Positions 35,601-46,630 of a DNA stretch of 64,000 nt are shown piece by piece (the first letter of the stretch is position 1; each line of letters begins with the position of its first letter). The notes below the pieces were generated by a model. That model searched no databases, was not told the origin of the DNA, and worked only from the letters and a program-made list of their open reading frames with translations. This stretch comes from Protonemura montana. Lineage: Eukaryota > Arthropoda > Insecta > Plecoptera > Nemouridae. A program made the position numbers and the translations under genes. The stretch covers positions 20,489,076-20,553,075 of the forward strand of contig OX387604.1 in assembly GCA_947568835.1 (NCBI GenBank), written 5' to 3'.

Positions 35601-38600
35601 AGATTTCATCCTAATACAGCAACGAATCCAACGTCAAATTGGAGTTATTCGAGTTTGACAGGTTGTGATGTGATACAGCGTCACTAGAATCTGAGTGACT
35701 GTGAGTATTCACAGCCTCTTGGTTCTACTCCTTGGAGAACTGTCATTCTCATCAAATACACTAAAATCGTCACAAAAAACCTGTGTCTAAATAGCTCAAT
35801 GGGTGACCCGCAATAGGTGGAGATCGGGGTTCGATTCCATGTTTGGACATCAATTTTTGAGACGGTTATAGTGTTGTTAATAATAAAATAACCTGCAATT
35901 ATCTATTTTCTTATGATTTCATTTTTTTTTTATCAAGAGTACAAAACTCCAATAGTTTTACTATAAAATTGAACATGAAAAGTTATTTATTACAATGTTG
36001 CGATATTTTTCTTACTTTTATTTTCATTCCATGTCATTCCATGTCAATTTTTCCATGTCAATGGGCACTTTTTATTTCATATCAATCAATTGGTGAAAAC
36101 ACCGTCACCTCTCAGAAATCGATCCAACTAATTACAGTGGCCACAGCATTTCTTTGGTAACATACATATATATTTTTTTTTTGCCCATGTTTGCCCGGTA
36201 AGACCCGGAAAGGGCGGGACGGCACCCAAATTTTAAGCACGCGTGTTAATCTAACAGGCTGCAGTTAAGATGGAGAAATGGTCAAAGATGCATTCAATAG
36301 ATATTGAAATTCCCTTAAAACATTAATTACCCCTATTGAAGTGCAACCAACCACGAAATCCACAGCTGAGACTGGGGCGACGTTGTCCCCACCACCTATA
36401 ACTTCTATCAACCAAATTGAACTAAAAAATCATAAAAAACCATCTTACTATAAAAAGGTGGCGACTGTTACTTACATATGGAGGGGACAGAAGTGACTTT
36501 CTTAATTGCAAAATTTGTTCTATAAATTGGCCAGCCTTGACTTGCTTACCTAGCTTCGGAAACTCTCATTCTATACGTTTTATCCCATCATTCCCATCCC
36601 TTCTATAATCCAATCCCTTCTATAATCCAATCCCTCATTTTATCCACGGCATTCCAGATATTTTGGTGATGTACATTTATTCCATAGTTTCAGTGAAAAA
36701 CATGTGATCGGTGATCAGCGAATGAAGCACAATTGAACATAATGGGCCCTAACTGTAGTCACAATTATTAGCTGCTTTAAGATAGTTTCTTATCAAGGAT
36801 ATAGTTTTTTATAGTACAGAGGAAAGGAGGAAGGAAGAAGGGGAAAAGAAGAGTGGATTCATTTTTGTGTGCAGCGGTTACCTTTTGTGATAGAAATGAC
36901 CCTAACTGTGGCAGCCGGTGAGTTTAAGATACTTAACTGAACATTTGACAATAAAACAAAAACACCTTTAATTAGGAAAAAAGGTACGGAGAATGGTACC
37001 TTGTGAACGGTTTCTGAAGTGTAAGGAAGTAAGTTCCCTAACTGTTTAAAACACTGCATGCAATGGGTGTGTTATTAAGTGTGCACAAAAGCAGGCAAAA
37101 ACATTCAAAATATTACTTGAGCTGAAACGTTGTTTTTTGTCTCTAAACCTCACATGCTATCCGTCTTTAAAATTTTACTTTAGATGGGTTTAACTAAAAT
37201 AGATATTTTAAAAATCAAATCAAATGCCATCTTTTGAAGATATCGAGGAGGAAAATATAAAAAAGGGTTGGGGTATTTATAATTATTTAAAAATGAGATT
37301 TATTTGAAGAGAAATAAAGTTTCAAAACTTGTCGTCGAATACATGTTAAGTATCTCTCTATTTTAACTACAGCCGACTAAATTTGAGAAATAAAATTAAA
37401 GCTCAGGGTTAAAATTTGAATGCCGTCCTAGAGTTTCTGGGCCGTACCAGGCAAAATGTTTCACCAATTGTCTAACAGAAGATTACATCAGCGTAGAAAT
37501 GCTGTGGTCACAATTTTTTAGGTAATTGTCGAAAAAAAATCAGTTGAATTAACATTAAATAACTCTTTTGATAGTGTCACGTGCCAGTTTCATATTTCCG
37601 GACGTCAACAAATTGACATTCAATGACAATCATTTATAATGCCTTGTTTATGGTTTAAGACACCGTAGCCTCTTTTAATCTTCAGAAAACGCTAGTAAGA
37701 GGGTGGTAAAGTGGGGTTCTTTTTCGGAACTCTCCTGTGGAAGATTGAACATTGCACTAGAATCAATAAATTGGTTTTCTTTGATATTCCTGTACGAGTA
37801 AACAAATTTTGAATTTATCTAAGAATTTGAGAGGAAAAACTGGATATGTTTATCTCAAAGTTGGGTCAATTGTCTATTTAAATATCTACCCTACCATCAA
37901 TTAAAATCCAGGTTGCTTTTGAACTTAGTAATCTAAATAAACAAATGTCGATTATTTAAATGAATCTCGATGTACATCGCAAAAATGAGATAAATAAGTA
38001 AAAAGGATTTTATTGAACTTGCATTTAAAAGTTTCTTGGTGTGTTAGCAGATATTTCAAGCGTTAGATATTTTCATATGAACACATGTTTTAAAAGCAAT
38101 ATTTGATATTATTAAAAAAAATATATATATATATTTACCATACGGAATTAAAGTCTGGATCTAATTACAAAAAATTATTCTTCAAAAATAATAACTACAC
38201 TCAATGCCTGGTAAAAAAAAAATAGTGGTATAGTAATTCACTGTTGGGGACTTTCTTTACGTATCTTAACACTAATTTTGAATTACCTTGGTGAAAAGAA
38301 CGGGCGTCGCCAAAAGGGCTGAAAGGGTCCACACAAACGCAACCGCTCTTCTGCAGTTGTTCAGAGTGCAAATAGCACGGGACCGTAAGGGGAATACGAT
38401 CACGATGAATCTGTAACAATCCAATGCAGGATCCACCCCTTTGTGTTGATTATCCAACTTAGCATGCCTGGGTCAAAAATCGGGCTAGCATTGGGTCAAA
38501 AATTAGCTTTCCCTTCTGGATTGTCAAGTGCAGTTTGGGACCCTTTCAACAGATAGTAGGTTAATAAGATATTGTTAAACAACTACATAAAAGACAGCAA

Positions 38601-39242
38601 ATAATATTAAAATGTTAATTTTTTTTCGTGCAAACTTTTTAAAACTACGTAAAAAAATTATGCTAATTATGAGAATCTTAAGCCAAAGTAAATTATATAA
38701 TACTTAAGAAGAGCCTAGAAATGTGGGCAAGTTTTCCGTTATGCGCGTCCACCACTGCATTAATCGCAACATTCAGACCCACAACAAATTGTTAGCTATT
38801 ACAAAAAATATAATTCTAATAAAAAATAAGCTTACCTTTCAAACGTGACAGCAAGCAGGTTCAATACCGACGCTATTGCCGACATGAACTGCGCAAGGGA
38901 CGCAAGTTTACAAATAAGACCTTTGGCGTCCCAATCGAATGCAAAATATTGATACACCTCTAATGGCGTACAAATGATGATCATGAGGAGGTCGGCGAAA
39001 GCTAAACTTTGTAGAAACAAGTGGGTTGTTACATTGTGCGTCTTTCTGTCGTTAATCATTATTGTGATGACTATAGTGTTCCCAATACTTCCAACGGCAA
39101 AAACGAAGATGTGAGCTGAAAGAATGTAGGGTAGGTAGATGCTTCGCACCCACGGATTCAACATTTCTGAAGGATTTTCCATCGGCATCATGTTTGTTAC
39201 GTTTTCGAAGAAATCATCCGACTTGTTTGCCATTTTTATCAT
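29655..39242 (-). CDS. Class A (rhodopsin-family) peptide-receptor-like GPCR, five coding exons
   Basis: Minus-strand exons: 39242-38836, 38410-38287, 34947-34733, 31697-31448, 30173-29655. Phases agree and give 504 residues. Landmarks: N-glycosylation sites near 6 and 14; TM1 with Gly54-Asn55; TM2 LAFAD (Asp84); Cys111 at the top of TM3; ERF (135-137) in place of DRY; Trp163 in TM4; Cys196 in extracellular loop 2; Pro219 and Tyr227 in TM5; a long charged third intracellular loop (about 240-332) largely on its own exon; CWGP (347-350) in TM6; NPFIY (387-391) in TM7; then MCC, a likely palmitoylation site, and a long Ser/Thr-rich tail. The TM5 end (TPGSVMIVCY...GELWRS) and exon layout recall cholecystokinin/gastrin-type receptors, but the ligand is unknown. 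The start is ATG 39242 or, with better context, ATG 39233. Confidence 0.93.
30485..30647. mobile_element. Fragment of the tRNA-derived repeat family, in GPCR intron 4
   Basis: Contains the family block TTTAAATTGCAAATGCTTGC AATGCGCGGGG, then a piece with a pol III B-box-like GGTTCGAGTCC. Its own ends are mutual inverted repeats (TTATTAGAAACACTTCTACCC against GGGTAGTAGTGTTCCTAATAA). Confidence 0.65.
31175..31298. repeat. Dispersed 124-bp repeat domain, copy 1 (in GPCR intron)
   Basis: From AGTACAGCAACTTCATTCGCC to GGTGCTC, this stretch closely matches 51155-51279, including an exact 21-base start. In the second copy it lies next to 5S-rRNA-like heads, so it may be the body of a SINE. The open frame through it is not supported as a gene. 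Confidence 0.65.
31800..31896 (+). repeat. 97-bp direct repeat, copy 1
   Basis: Starts TTTTGAAAATAAAAACACCG and ends GTGGTTCAGATG. Apart from one mismatch it equals 32331-32427. The pair encloses about 430 bases in the GPCR intron between coding exons 3 and 4. Confidence 0.9.
32331..32427 (+). repeat. 97-bp direct repeat, copy 2
   Basis: Differs from copy 1 by CAC for CTC after GCGAC. The near-identity implies a recent duplication, or terminal repeats of a small element. Confidence 0.9.
32633..32656. repeat. Poly-G tract (24 G)
   Basis: Longest homopolymer of this type in the window, in a GPCR intron. Confidence 0.9.
35048..35108. mobile_element. Single end of the MITE family
   Basis: TTTTGACAAAAACTATTTAA ACTGGGTTTTGAATG is the left terminal repeat of the family at 44.3 and 50.3 kb. 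The other end is absent, so this is a truncated copy. Confidence 0.55.
35181..35190 (+). repeat. 10-bp target-site duplication, left
   Basis: ACCTGCAATT is repeated exactly at 35891-35900, flanking the palindromic element. Confidence 0.8.
35191..35890. mobile_element. 700-bp palindromic tRNA-derived element
   Basis: The left half starts AGGATGAAATCTTATTCAAA and the right half is largely its reverse complement. The centre, near 35517-35620, holds repeats of AATTGCAAATTGC. Each half carries a tRNA-like segment. In the left half, read on the minus strand, it runs GTCCAATTAGCTCAATGG ... GGGGTTCGAGTCC ... TTTGGAC, which gives an A box, a B box and a pairing acceptor stem. Perfect 10-bp direct repeats flank the whole. 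It lies in the GPCR intron between coding exons 2 and 3. It appears to be two head-to-head copies inserted as one unit. Confidence 0.8.
35891..35900 (+). repeat. 10-bp target-site duplication, right
   Basis: ACCTGCAATT, matching 35181-35190. Confidence 0.8.
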
Positions 39243-40342
39243 GTTATGTGACCCAGTCGGAAAACTGAAAGAGAAATTACCTTTGTGACTTAAGTCGATC
39301 ATTAAAATAAAAATAAAAATGTTTGAGGTATTTCCTTTCAAAGCAAAATTTGGAACGACCTATATATCTAATAAGTGGCGATATGATATAGGACTATGTT
39401 CCTCTAAGCTGGCTCATTATTTTTTACTTACATTGAGAAATTGGGTCCGTAGAGTTCAGAAATCTTCAATTCAATGTGTTTTTTTTTATTTTTGCTCATC
39501 TGCTGAGTTTTTTTCTGTAAAAGAAAACGATTGTAATATTTTCGATGCAAAGTTTCTTGACTAAATAGTCCAGGGCTAAAATGCAACAATTAAAGGCCTT
39601 CCAGCAAAATCTACTCCTTGAAATTATCAAAGTAACTTCCCGGAGTACATCTAGCGGCAAATAAAATCACATCTGATATTTTTCAACTGGAGTTCAGGGC
39701 ACAGAGCCATTACGCTTTACAATTTTACGAATGCTTAGTCTAAAATGAAATTTCAATATTTTTGTGGATGCATGGTTTTTCTCACACGTTTTTAATACTC
39801 TTGAAAATAAAACACGTGGTGGAAAGATTCCTGCATTACAGGAAAAATACGGTGAGCGCCCAGGCCGAAGGTAACATATTATATTTGTTTACCGTTTTGA
39901 GCTAAGCAAACATAAACACCGTGCCATGTGTGTATCGGTCTATGAGCGGGAGGAGAATCAGCTTGATCGATTGATCAGGTATTTTATCACGGCATGTGAC
40001 ATATTTTAGCGAATCGAGTATAAAATCAAGTCGCTAAAATACAAGACATTATGTTTTGAAATCACATTCCCTTCAACTCTCCGAGTCGCGACTTAAATTA
40101 AATTATAATTGAAGATAAATTCACAATTCCCTTGAAACAATCGACCTATTATCCCATACTTTGAGTCCTAAAAGCATTGGACAATATTTTAATCACAAAA
40201 TCAAACAACTAGAATCACTGTTGAGTTATTAACTAACATTAATGATGTGAAAAATACTTAAACAGTTCCCATATACTTTACGCTCTATTTGACTACAGAG
40301 AACATATCAAACCAAACATACACTAATTCAATTCAAACTTAC

Positions 40343-40660
40343 CACACTGTATCTTCGTCCGAAATTGCAGACTGCCAGAGCCGAGCAAATTGCGACTGAT
40401 AGGCTCACAGCGCGCGTAACTTCTGACCGGCTTGAATTTCTCGATGAGATGAGCAGATAGTTGGGCGTCCGCACATCGTCCATCCAGAGACCACGACGTT
40501 GGCGTCGGCGTCGGAGTTGGCGTCGGCGTCGACGTCGGCGTCGGCGTAAATCGCGGCGCGCAAGTCGCGTCTCCTCGCAGGCAGCGTCGCCAGCGTCGCC
40601 AGCCAGTCCCTGCTCTTCGTATCCTCTATCCACTTCCCTTCCATTATCAAGCTGCAACTC
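40343..40660 (-). promoter_or_regulatory. Likely non-coding first exon and CpG-rich promoter of the GPCR
   Basis: On the minus strand a strong donor (TGTG then GTAAGT) ends at 40343. A matching acceptor (TTTCTCTTTCAG) sits at 39265, 22 bases before the first ATG. The region upstream, 40490-40560, is a CpG-rich array of GACGCC/GTCGGC hexamers, unlike the AT-rich surroundings. This fits a 5' UTR exon and promoter. The transcription start cannot be placed exactly. Confidence 0.45.
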
Positions 40661-40702
40661 TCCGATTCCTTTCCTTCAACGCGTCTCCACTGGATATGTC
40701 TA

Positions 40703-40725
40703 CCCCCCCCCCCCCCCCCCCCCCC
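40703..40725. repeat. Poly-C tract (23 C)
   Basis: Lies just upstream (on the minus strand) of the inferred GPCR first exon. Confidence 0.9.
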
Positions 40726-41495
40726 GCCAAACCTCACACCCTTTACCCACCCACCAACACCCGCACCCACCCGCCCTTGCCCACACGTGGCTTTTTTTGC
40801 CACTTACAGAAAGCAAATAAACAAAGTATGCAACACACAAATTTAATCAGATCTAAGTTTCTTGTTGTTATGTTGTGGGATAATTGGGAAAACGAAAAAG
40901 TGGAAACAATAAATTTCTCGAATGAACACGATTTCGATGAGTAAACGTATATCGCCCAAATGGTTATTTAAAATGAATAACAAGCAGTCGCGGATGTGTG
41001 GCACGCGTTACATAAGAGCCTATCTTTGTATCTTTTGTCAATATTTTACCGGCAGACTTCGCCTTTCAAGAAAGAAAATCTGATCCACTATGAACCCATT
41101 ATGTTGCTCGGAAACTAACATGCTATTAGCCGTCGTCTGGAAGAAAATCTTAACCGAAAATAATAACATAAAAAACAACGTGTTCTCGATGATAACTTTT
41201 TGATTCTCTACTCCATAACAAAAGAGCCACTAGTGCCCGTTGTCAAACCAGTGCGTCGTTAAAAACCACAAATCAATCGTAACCAATTTCAACAATATGA
41301 TCATAAGCCACTCTCACACTAACCTACATAAACCTACCATATAAATACACTATGGAATACCACCAGCTGAATCTAATTCCAAAGAAACTATTTAATTTCA
41401 TAGAGCGCGTGTTGTTATGACTATATCGCTACACGTAATCAAAACTTTCATTGCTCGATACAGAATATTCCTAGCTAGAGAATATTCTGCTGACA

Positions 41496-41502
41496 TATAT
41501 AA
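41496..41502 (+). promoter_or_regulatory. TATA-like box
   Basis: TATATAA lies 69 bases before the ATG at 41565, so a start site about 30 bases downstream would give a short 5' UTR. Confidence 0.35.
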
Positions 41503-41564
41503 CTGTGTTATTATTTGACACCGATTTCTACGTGTAGTTTCATTGTTTGTTGACTTCCAGCCTA

Positions 41565-41610
41565 ATGTTTCCTGTTCTGTTAGTCTGTTTCTTATTCTCG
41601 GCCTGCACTG
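41565..41610 (+). CDS. Signal-peptide first exon candidate
   Basis: ATG opens a 15-codon stretch (MFPVLLVCFLFSACT) that reads as a compact secretory signal peptide. It ends at a strong donor (ACTG then GTAAGC) in phase 1, the phase usual for signal-peptide exons joined to extracellular domains. A TATA-like box lies upstream. I found no second exon, and a 2.3-kb minisatellite begins 60 bases after the donor. The -3 base of the start context is C, which is weak. The call rests on the signal-peptide composition and donor only. Confidence 0.4.
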
Positions 41611-41672
41611 GTAAGCATGTCATGTATGTCACATCAGAACAGCTGATCCAGGCACAGCATGTGCACACGTCC

Positions 41673-43936
41673 TAGCCAGTCCAGAACCTCGGTACAGTCT
41701 TACAGCACCTCACCAGCCAGTCTAGACACTCGGTACAGTCTTACAGCACCTCACCAGCCAGTCCAGAGCCTCGGTACAGTCTTACAGCACCTCACCAGCC
41801 AGTCCAGACACTCGGTACAGTCTTACAGCACCTCACCAGCCAGTCTAGACACTCGGTACAGTCTTACAGCACCTTACTTGCCAGTCTAGACACTCGGTAC
41901 AGTCTTACAGCACCTCACCAGCCAGTCTAGACACTCGGTACAGTCTTACAGCACCTCACCAGCCAGTCCAGAGCCTCGGTACAGTCTTACAGGACCTCAC
42001 CAGCCAGTCCAGGGCCTCGGTACAGTCTTACAGCACCTCACCAGCCAGTCCAGAGCCTCGGTACAGTCTTACAGCACCTCACCAGCCAGTCTAGACACTC
42101 GGTACAGTCTTACAGCACCTCACCAGCCAGTCTAGACACTCGGTAAAGTCTTACAGCACCTCACCAGCCAGTTCAGAGCCTCGGTACAGTCTTACTGCAC
42201 CTCACCAGCCAGTCTAGACACTCGGTACAGTCTTACAGCACCTCACCAGCCAGTCCAGAGCCTCGGTACAGTCTTACAGCACCTCACCAGCCAGTCTAGA
42301 CACTCGGTACAGTCTTACAGCACCTCACCAGCCAGTTCAGAGCTTCAGTACAGTTTTACAGAACCTCACCAGCCAGTCCAGACACTCGGTACAGTCTTAC
42401 AGCACCTCACCAGCCAGTCCAGAGCCTCGGTACAGTCTTACAGCACCTCACCAGCCAGTCTAGACACTCGGTACAGTCTTACAGCACCTCACCAGCCAGT
42501 TCAGAGCTTCAGTACAGTCTTACAGAACCTCACCAGCCAGTCCAGACACTCGGTACAGTCTTACAGCACCTCACCAGCCAGTCTAGACACTCGGTACAGT
42601 CTTACAGCACCTCACCAGCCAGTCCAGAGCCTCGGTACAGTCTTACAGCACCTCACCAGCCAGTCCAGAGCCTCGGTACAGTCTTACAGGACCTCACCAG
42701 CCAGTTCAGAGCCTCGGTACAGTCTTACTGCACCTCACCAGCCAGTCCAGACACTCGGTACAGTCTTACAGCACCTCACCAGCCAGTCCAGAGCCTCGGT
42801 ACAGTCTTACAGGACCGCACCAGCCAGTCTAGACACTCGGTACAGTCTTACAGCACCTCACCAGCCAGTCTAGACACTCGGTAAAGTCTTACAGCACCTC
42901 ACCAGCCAGTTCAGAGCCTCGGTACAGTCTTACAGCACCTCACCAGCCAGTCCAGAGCCTCGGTACAGTCTTACAGGACCTCACCAGCCAGTTCAGAGCC
43001 TCGGTACAGTCTTACTGCACCTCACCAGCCAGTCCAGACACTCGGTACAGTCTTACAGCACCTCACCAGCCAGTCCAGAGCCTCGGTACAGTCTTACAGG
43101 ACCTCACCAGCCAGTCTAGACACTCGGTACAGTCTTACAGCACCTCACCAGCCAGTCTAGACACTCGGTACAGTCTTACAGCACCTCACCAGCCAGTCTA
43201 GACACTCGGTAAAGTCTTACAGCACCTCACCAGCCAGTTCAGAGCCTCGGTACAGTCTTACAGCACCTCACCAGCCAGTCTAGACACTCGGTACAGTCTT
43301 ACAGCACCTCACCAGCCAGTCCAGAGCCTCGGTACAGTCTTACAGCACCTCACCAGCCAGTCTAGACACTCGGTACAGTCTTACAGCACCTCACCAGCCA
43401 GTTCAGAGCTTCAGTACAGTTTTACAGAACCTCACCAGCCAGTCCAGACACTCGGTACAGTCTTACAGCACCTCACCAGCCAGTCCAGAGCCTCGGTACA
43501 GTCTTACAGCACCTCACCAGCCAGTCTAGACACTCGGTACAGTCTTACAGCACCTCACCAGCCAGTTCAGAGCTTCAGTACAGTCTTACAGAACCTCACC
43601 AGCCAGTCCAGACACTCGGTACAGTCTTACAGCACCTCACCAGCCAGTCTAGACACTCGGTACAGTCTTACAGCACCTCACCAGCCAGTCTAGACACTCG
43701 GTACAGTCTTACAGCACCTCACCAGCCAGTCCAGAGCCTCGGTACAGTCTTACAGCACCTCACCAGCCAGTCCAGAGCCTCGGTACAGTCTTACAGAACC
43801 TCACCAGCCAGTTCAGAGCCTCGGTACAGTCTTACTGCACCTCACCAGCCAGTCCAGACACTCGGTACAGTCTTACACCACCTCACCAGCCAGTCTAGAC
43901 ACTCGGTACAGTCTTACAGCACCTTACTTGCCAGTT
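41673..43936. repeat. 41-bp minisatellite, about 55 units
   Basis: The unit reads CAGTCTAGACACTCGGTACA + GTCTTACAGCACCTCACCAGC. Main variants alternate TCTAGACACTCGG, TCCAGAGCCTCGG and TTCAGAGCTTCAG. Diagnostic variants recur exactly 1066 bases apart (26 units): GGTAAAGTC at 42144 and 43210, AGCTTCAGTACAGTTTT at 42341 and 43407, AGCTTC at 42505 and 43571. This shows a block duplication. The unit is not a multiple of three, so short frames inside are not genes. Confidence 0.97.
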
Positions 43937-44347
43937 CTTTCCAAGACACTTCCCTTCTCAATCTCTCTAATTCGTCGCTGTTAGTGGCAAAGTCGATCGT
44001 TATTCTGAAATTACATAGAAATAGACGAATCAGACAACTCTTTCAATAGTGTGAAATTATAAAAAAAAAAAAAAATCTAGAATTCAGCTTTTGAAAATGT
44101 CAGCAAACGTAGCTGGATATTGCTTGTATTTAACTGAGTACAAATGAAAGAAATATTGTTGCACACTCTATTAAATTAAATTGCAGGTAAATGTACATGC
44201 ATGTAAAATAAAAATAGACTTAAGCTAATAAAAATATATTATTATTACATAGGGTAGGTGTGTGCAGGGTAATGCTGTGCAGGGTATTGCTGTGCGAAGT
44301 AATTGTTCTCAGACTCATGTCTACTTGATGTAACCTTAGCACTGGTT

Positions 44348-44664
44348 TTGACAAAAACTAATTGAACTATTTCATCCACATATTTGGTTAGGTAGTAAAA
44401 AACGACAATTTGTTTGAGATTTTATTTCAGAAAATACAAAATACGTTCGTTTTTTAATTATCGACCCCGATTATTTTCTTTAGATGCATTTAGGATGCGT
44501 GAGCTAGGTAATAATTTTAATTTCGTGTGGTTCTTTTTTTTTATCGGAAAATTGTCAGGACTGCTCTTACCCTTGAAAAAGTGACAGGTACAAGTTACGA
44601 AACGTTGGGAAATTTACCTGTTCTTTACTTAGCATTCAAAACCCAGTTCAAATAGTTTTTGTCT
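44348..44664. mobile_element. MITE copy
   Basis: Similar along most of its length to 50264-50608: shared GTTAGGTAGTAAAAAACG, ATGCATTTAGGATG, CGGAAAATTGTCAGGACTGC and GTTACGAAACG. It ends CCCAGTTCAAATAGTTTTTG. The left terminal repeat is decayed. Confidence 0.75.
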
Positions 44665-45788
44665 GTACGAAGTACGCTGAGGTAATTAATATGTTCGAAG
44701 TAATTAGCAAGTACAAAGCACAAAGTTATGACGGCGGGTTTGGAGGGGTAGGCGGGGGGTGAAGAGGAAAGAAAATGGTCGTACTTGAAAATATTCGAGC
44801 AAAATGAAGTGCATCTGACAGATGATGCTGACGTTACTCACTGAGAGAAATATGGTATTGGGTCAAACAAGTTCTCACAGATTTATACCGAGATTATGGG
44901 GGGTTCGAAATAAGATGCTAAGATAATTACAGAAAACAGACTAAAATTTAAATTTGAACGTGATAATTATTTAAGGAGAGTAGTACTATCAGTACTAGTA
45001 GTACTAGTACTATCACCATGAACTTTTGTTGTCAGTTGCCACTTTCTTTCTCTACCAAATCACCGCTTAATATTTTAACTTGAAAATAAGGTGTTTGAAT
45101 TTGTAAAGTAGGTGTTCGAACCCATCCAATATTCCCTTTGTGGCCACATAGCGCAAAAAGGTTTAAATTCTCGTTCTCTGACTGTTGTTAGAGAAACGTT
45201 CGGACATTTAAAACAATAGTATACAATATTTTAGCGTTTAAAAGTAAACTTCTGCTTCGCGCAAGTCGTACCTAATTAACTGTTAAGAACGATTTCATTC
45301 CCGTTGATTAAACTGGCAGAGAGGCTTATCGTCCACGTTTATATACGACGGAGGATCCTGGCTGGCTCCTTTCATAGTACAGCAAAGAACTTAGTATAGA
45401 CTGAAAAGTTGATAAAAATACTAATTTTGAAAACGTGGCGTGGGTGGTATTGTTTGATTGTGCTAACCTGCCCTGCTCTGCCAGTTGTAAATGAGGTCTA
45501 AACAAGACAACTGGGGTAAAATCTTGATTCGCGTTCTCTCTCACGCTCACGCGAACATTGCAATGGTATTTAGCAAGGAAATCGTAGGTATGCAACGAAT
45601 GGGAGGCATATCAAGTAAATATCTGGGTTGTGAAGCAACCAGTCAAATGCTAGAAGTTCAAGAAGATTTTTTTATTTCTCTTATGACTCATTTTGATTAA
45701 ATTTTCTCAAAAATGAAAGCAGACTAAACAAGGTAGAAAATCCATATTATTACGAATTCAAAATATGATAAAAATGTATACGTATGAT

Positions 45789-46630
45789 CATAGTTGGGAA
45801 AGGATATTTTTTTAGTGATCTTCGAACTGATCGCGATCTTTTCTGTATTTCAAGATCTTTTTATTCGATCGCGATCGGATTTTTCACGATCTTTTTAAAA
45901 AGATCGTTTTAAAAGATCAAGATCGTTTGCACAGTTGTTCCTTTTTTGGTGTTTGTTGTTGTACAACACTTGACAGTTGAAATTTGACTGTGACAAATGG
46001 AAATATTTTCCATAGCTTTCAGTTTGCTTCATAACGTGTACATGTTTTGTAATTGACAATAAATAAATAAATAAATAAATAAAATAAATAAAAGACTTGA
46101 AAGCGTTTCCAGGATTCCGATCGGTTATTAGTTTTACTTTTATTGGTTTTATTGATGCGTGCAAATGCTGCCTAGTATGTCCGCCGTGCCTGTCCACGAC
46201 CACAGCTTTTCTGAAATTAGGTCATCGAGGTTCGAGGCCCCTTTTCTGCCATGTTCCACTATCCACTGTCCATTGTAGACAACATACAAGGCATTTTTGT
46301 TCCTGTTAAGTGCTAACAGGCTGTTATTTTCTTTGTGTATTCTTGACTATAAGTCATAGTCCTCGTCGCATTGTGCTCCTACTATTTTTATATTAATATT
46401 GCATTTCCCAGTACCTATAGGTGCTAAAAAATACGTTTTTTTCCAGAGATCACATGATTTTTTTTTCGATAACGATCTTTTAAATGAATTTGATCTTTTA
46501 TTGAAACGAACTTGAATTTGAACTTAAAAAAAAAACGTTCGCGAACTTCAATCTTTTTAAAACATCGTTTTTTGACGACGATCTTGATCTTTTCAAAAGA
46601 TCGATTTCAAAACGATCTTCCCCAACTATG
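45789..46630. mobile_element. 842-bp inverted-repeat element rich in GATC(T)n motifs
   Basis: The ends are CATAGTTGGGAAAGGAT and its inverted partner CTTCCCCAACTATG. Both subterminal regions carry many GATCTTTTT/AAAAAGATCG and CGATCGCGATC motifs. There is no transposase. The interior contains an (AAAT)n run at 46060-46092. A non-autonomous hAT-type element is the best guess. A clear 8-bp target duplication was not found. Confidence 0.6.

Noticed and set aside
40328-40820. Arg-, Asp/Ala- and Pro-rich frames on both strands
   Set aside because: They are translations of the GACGCC hexamer repeat and the poly-C tract in different frames, not proteins.
41659-41889. 76-codon open frame in the minisatellite
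   Set aside because: The unit length is not a multiple of three, the frame ends quickly, and there is no start context or domain.
41673-43936. CRISPR-like look of a regular repeat array
   Set aside because: Units are contiguous 41-bp repeats with no unique spacers, in a eukaryotic context. It is a minisatellite.
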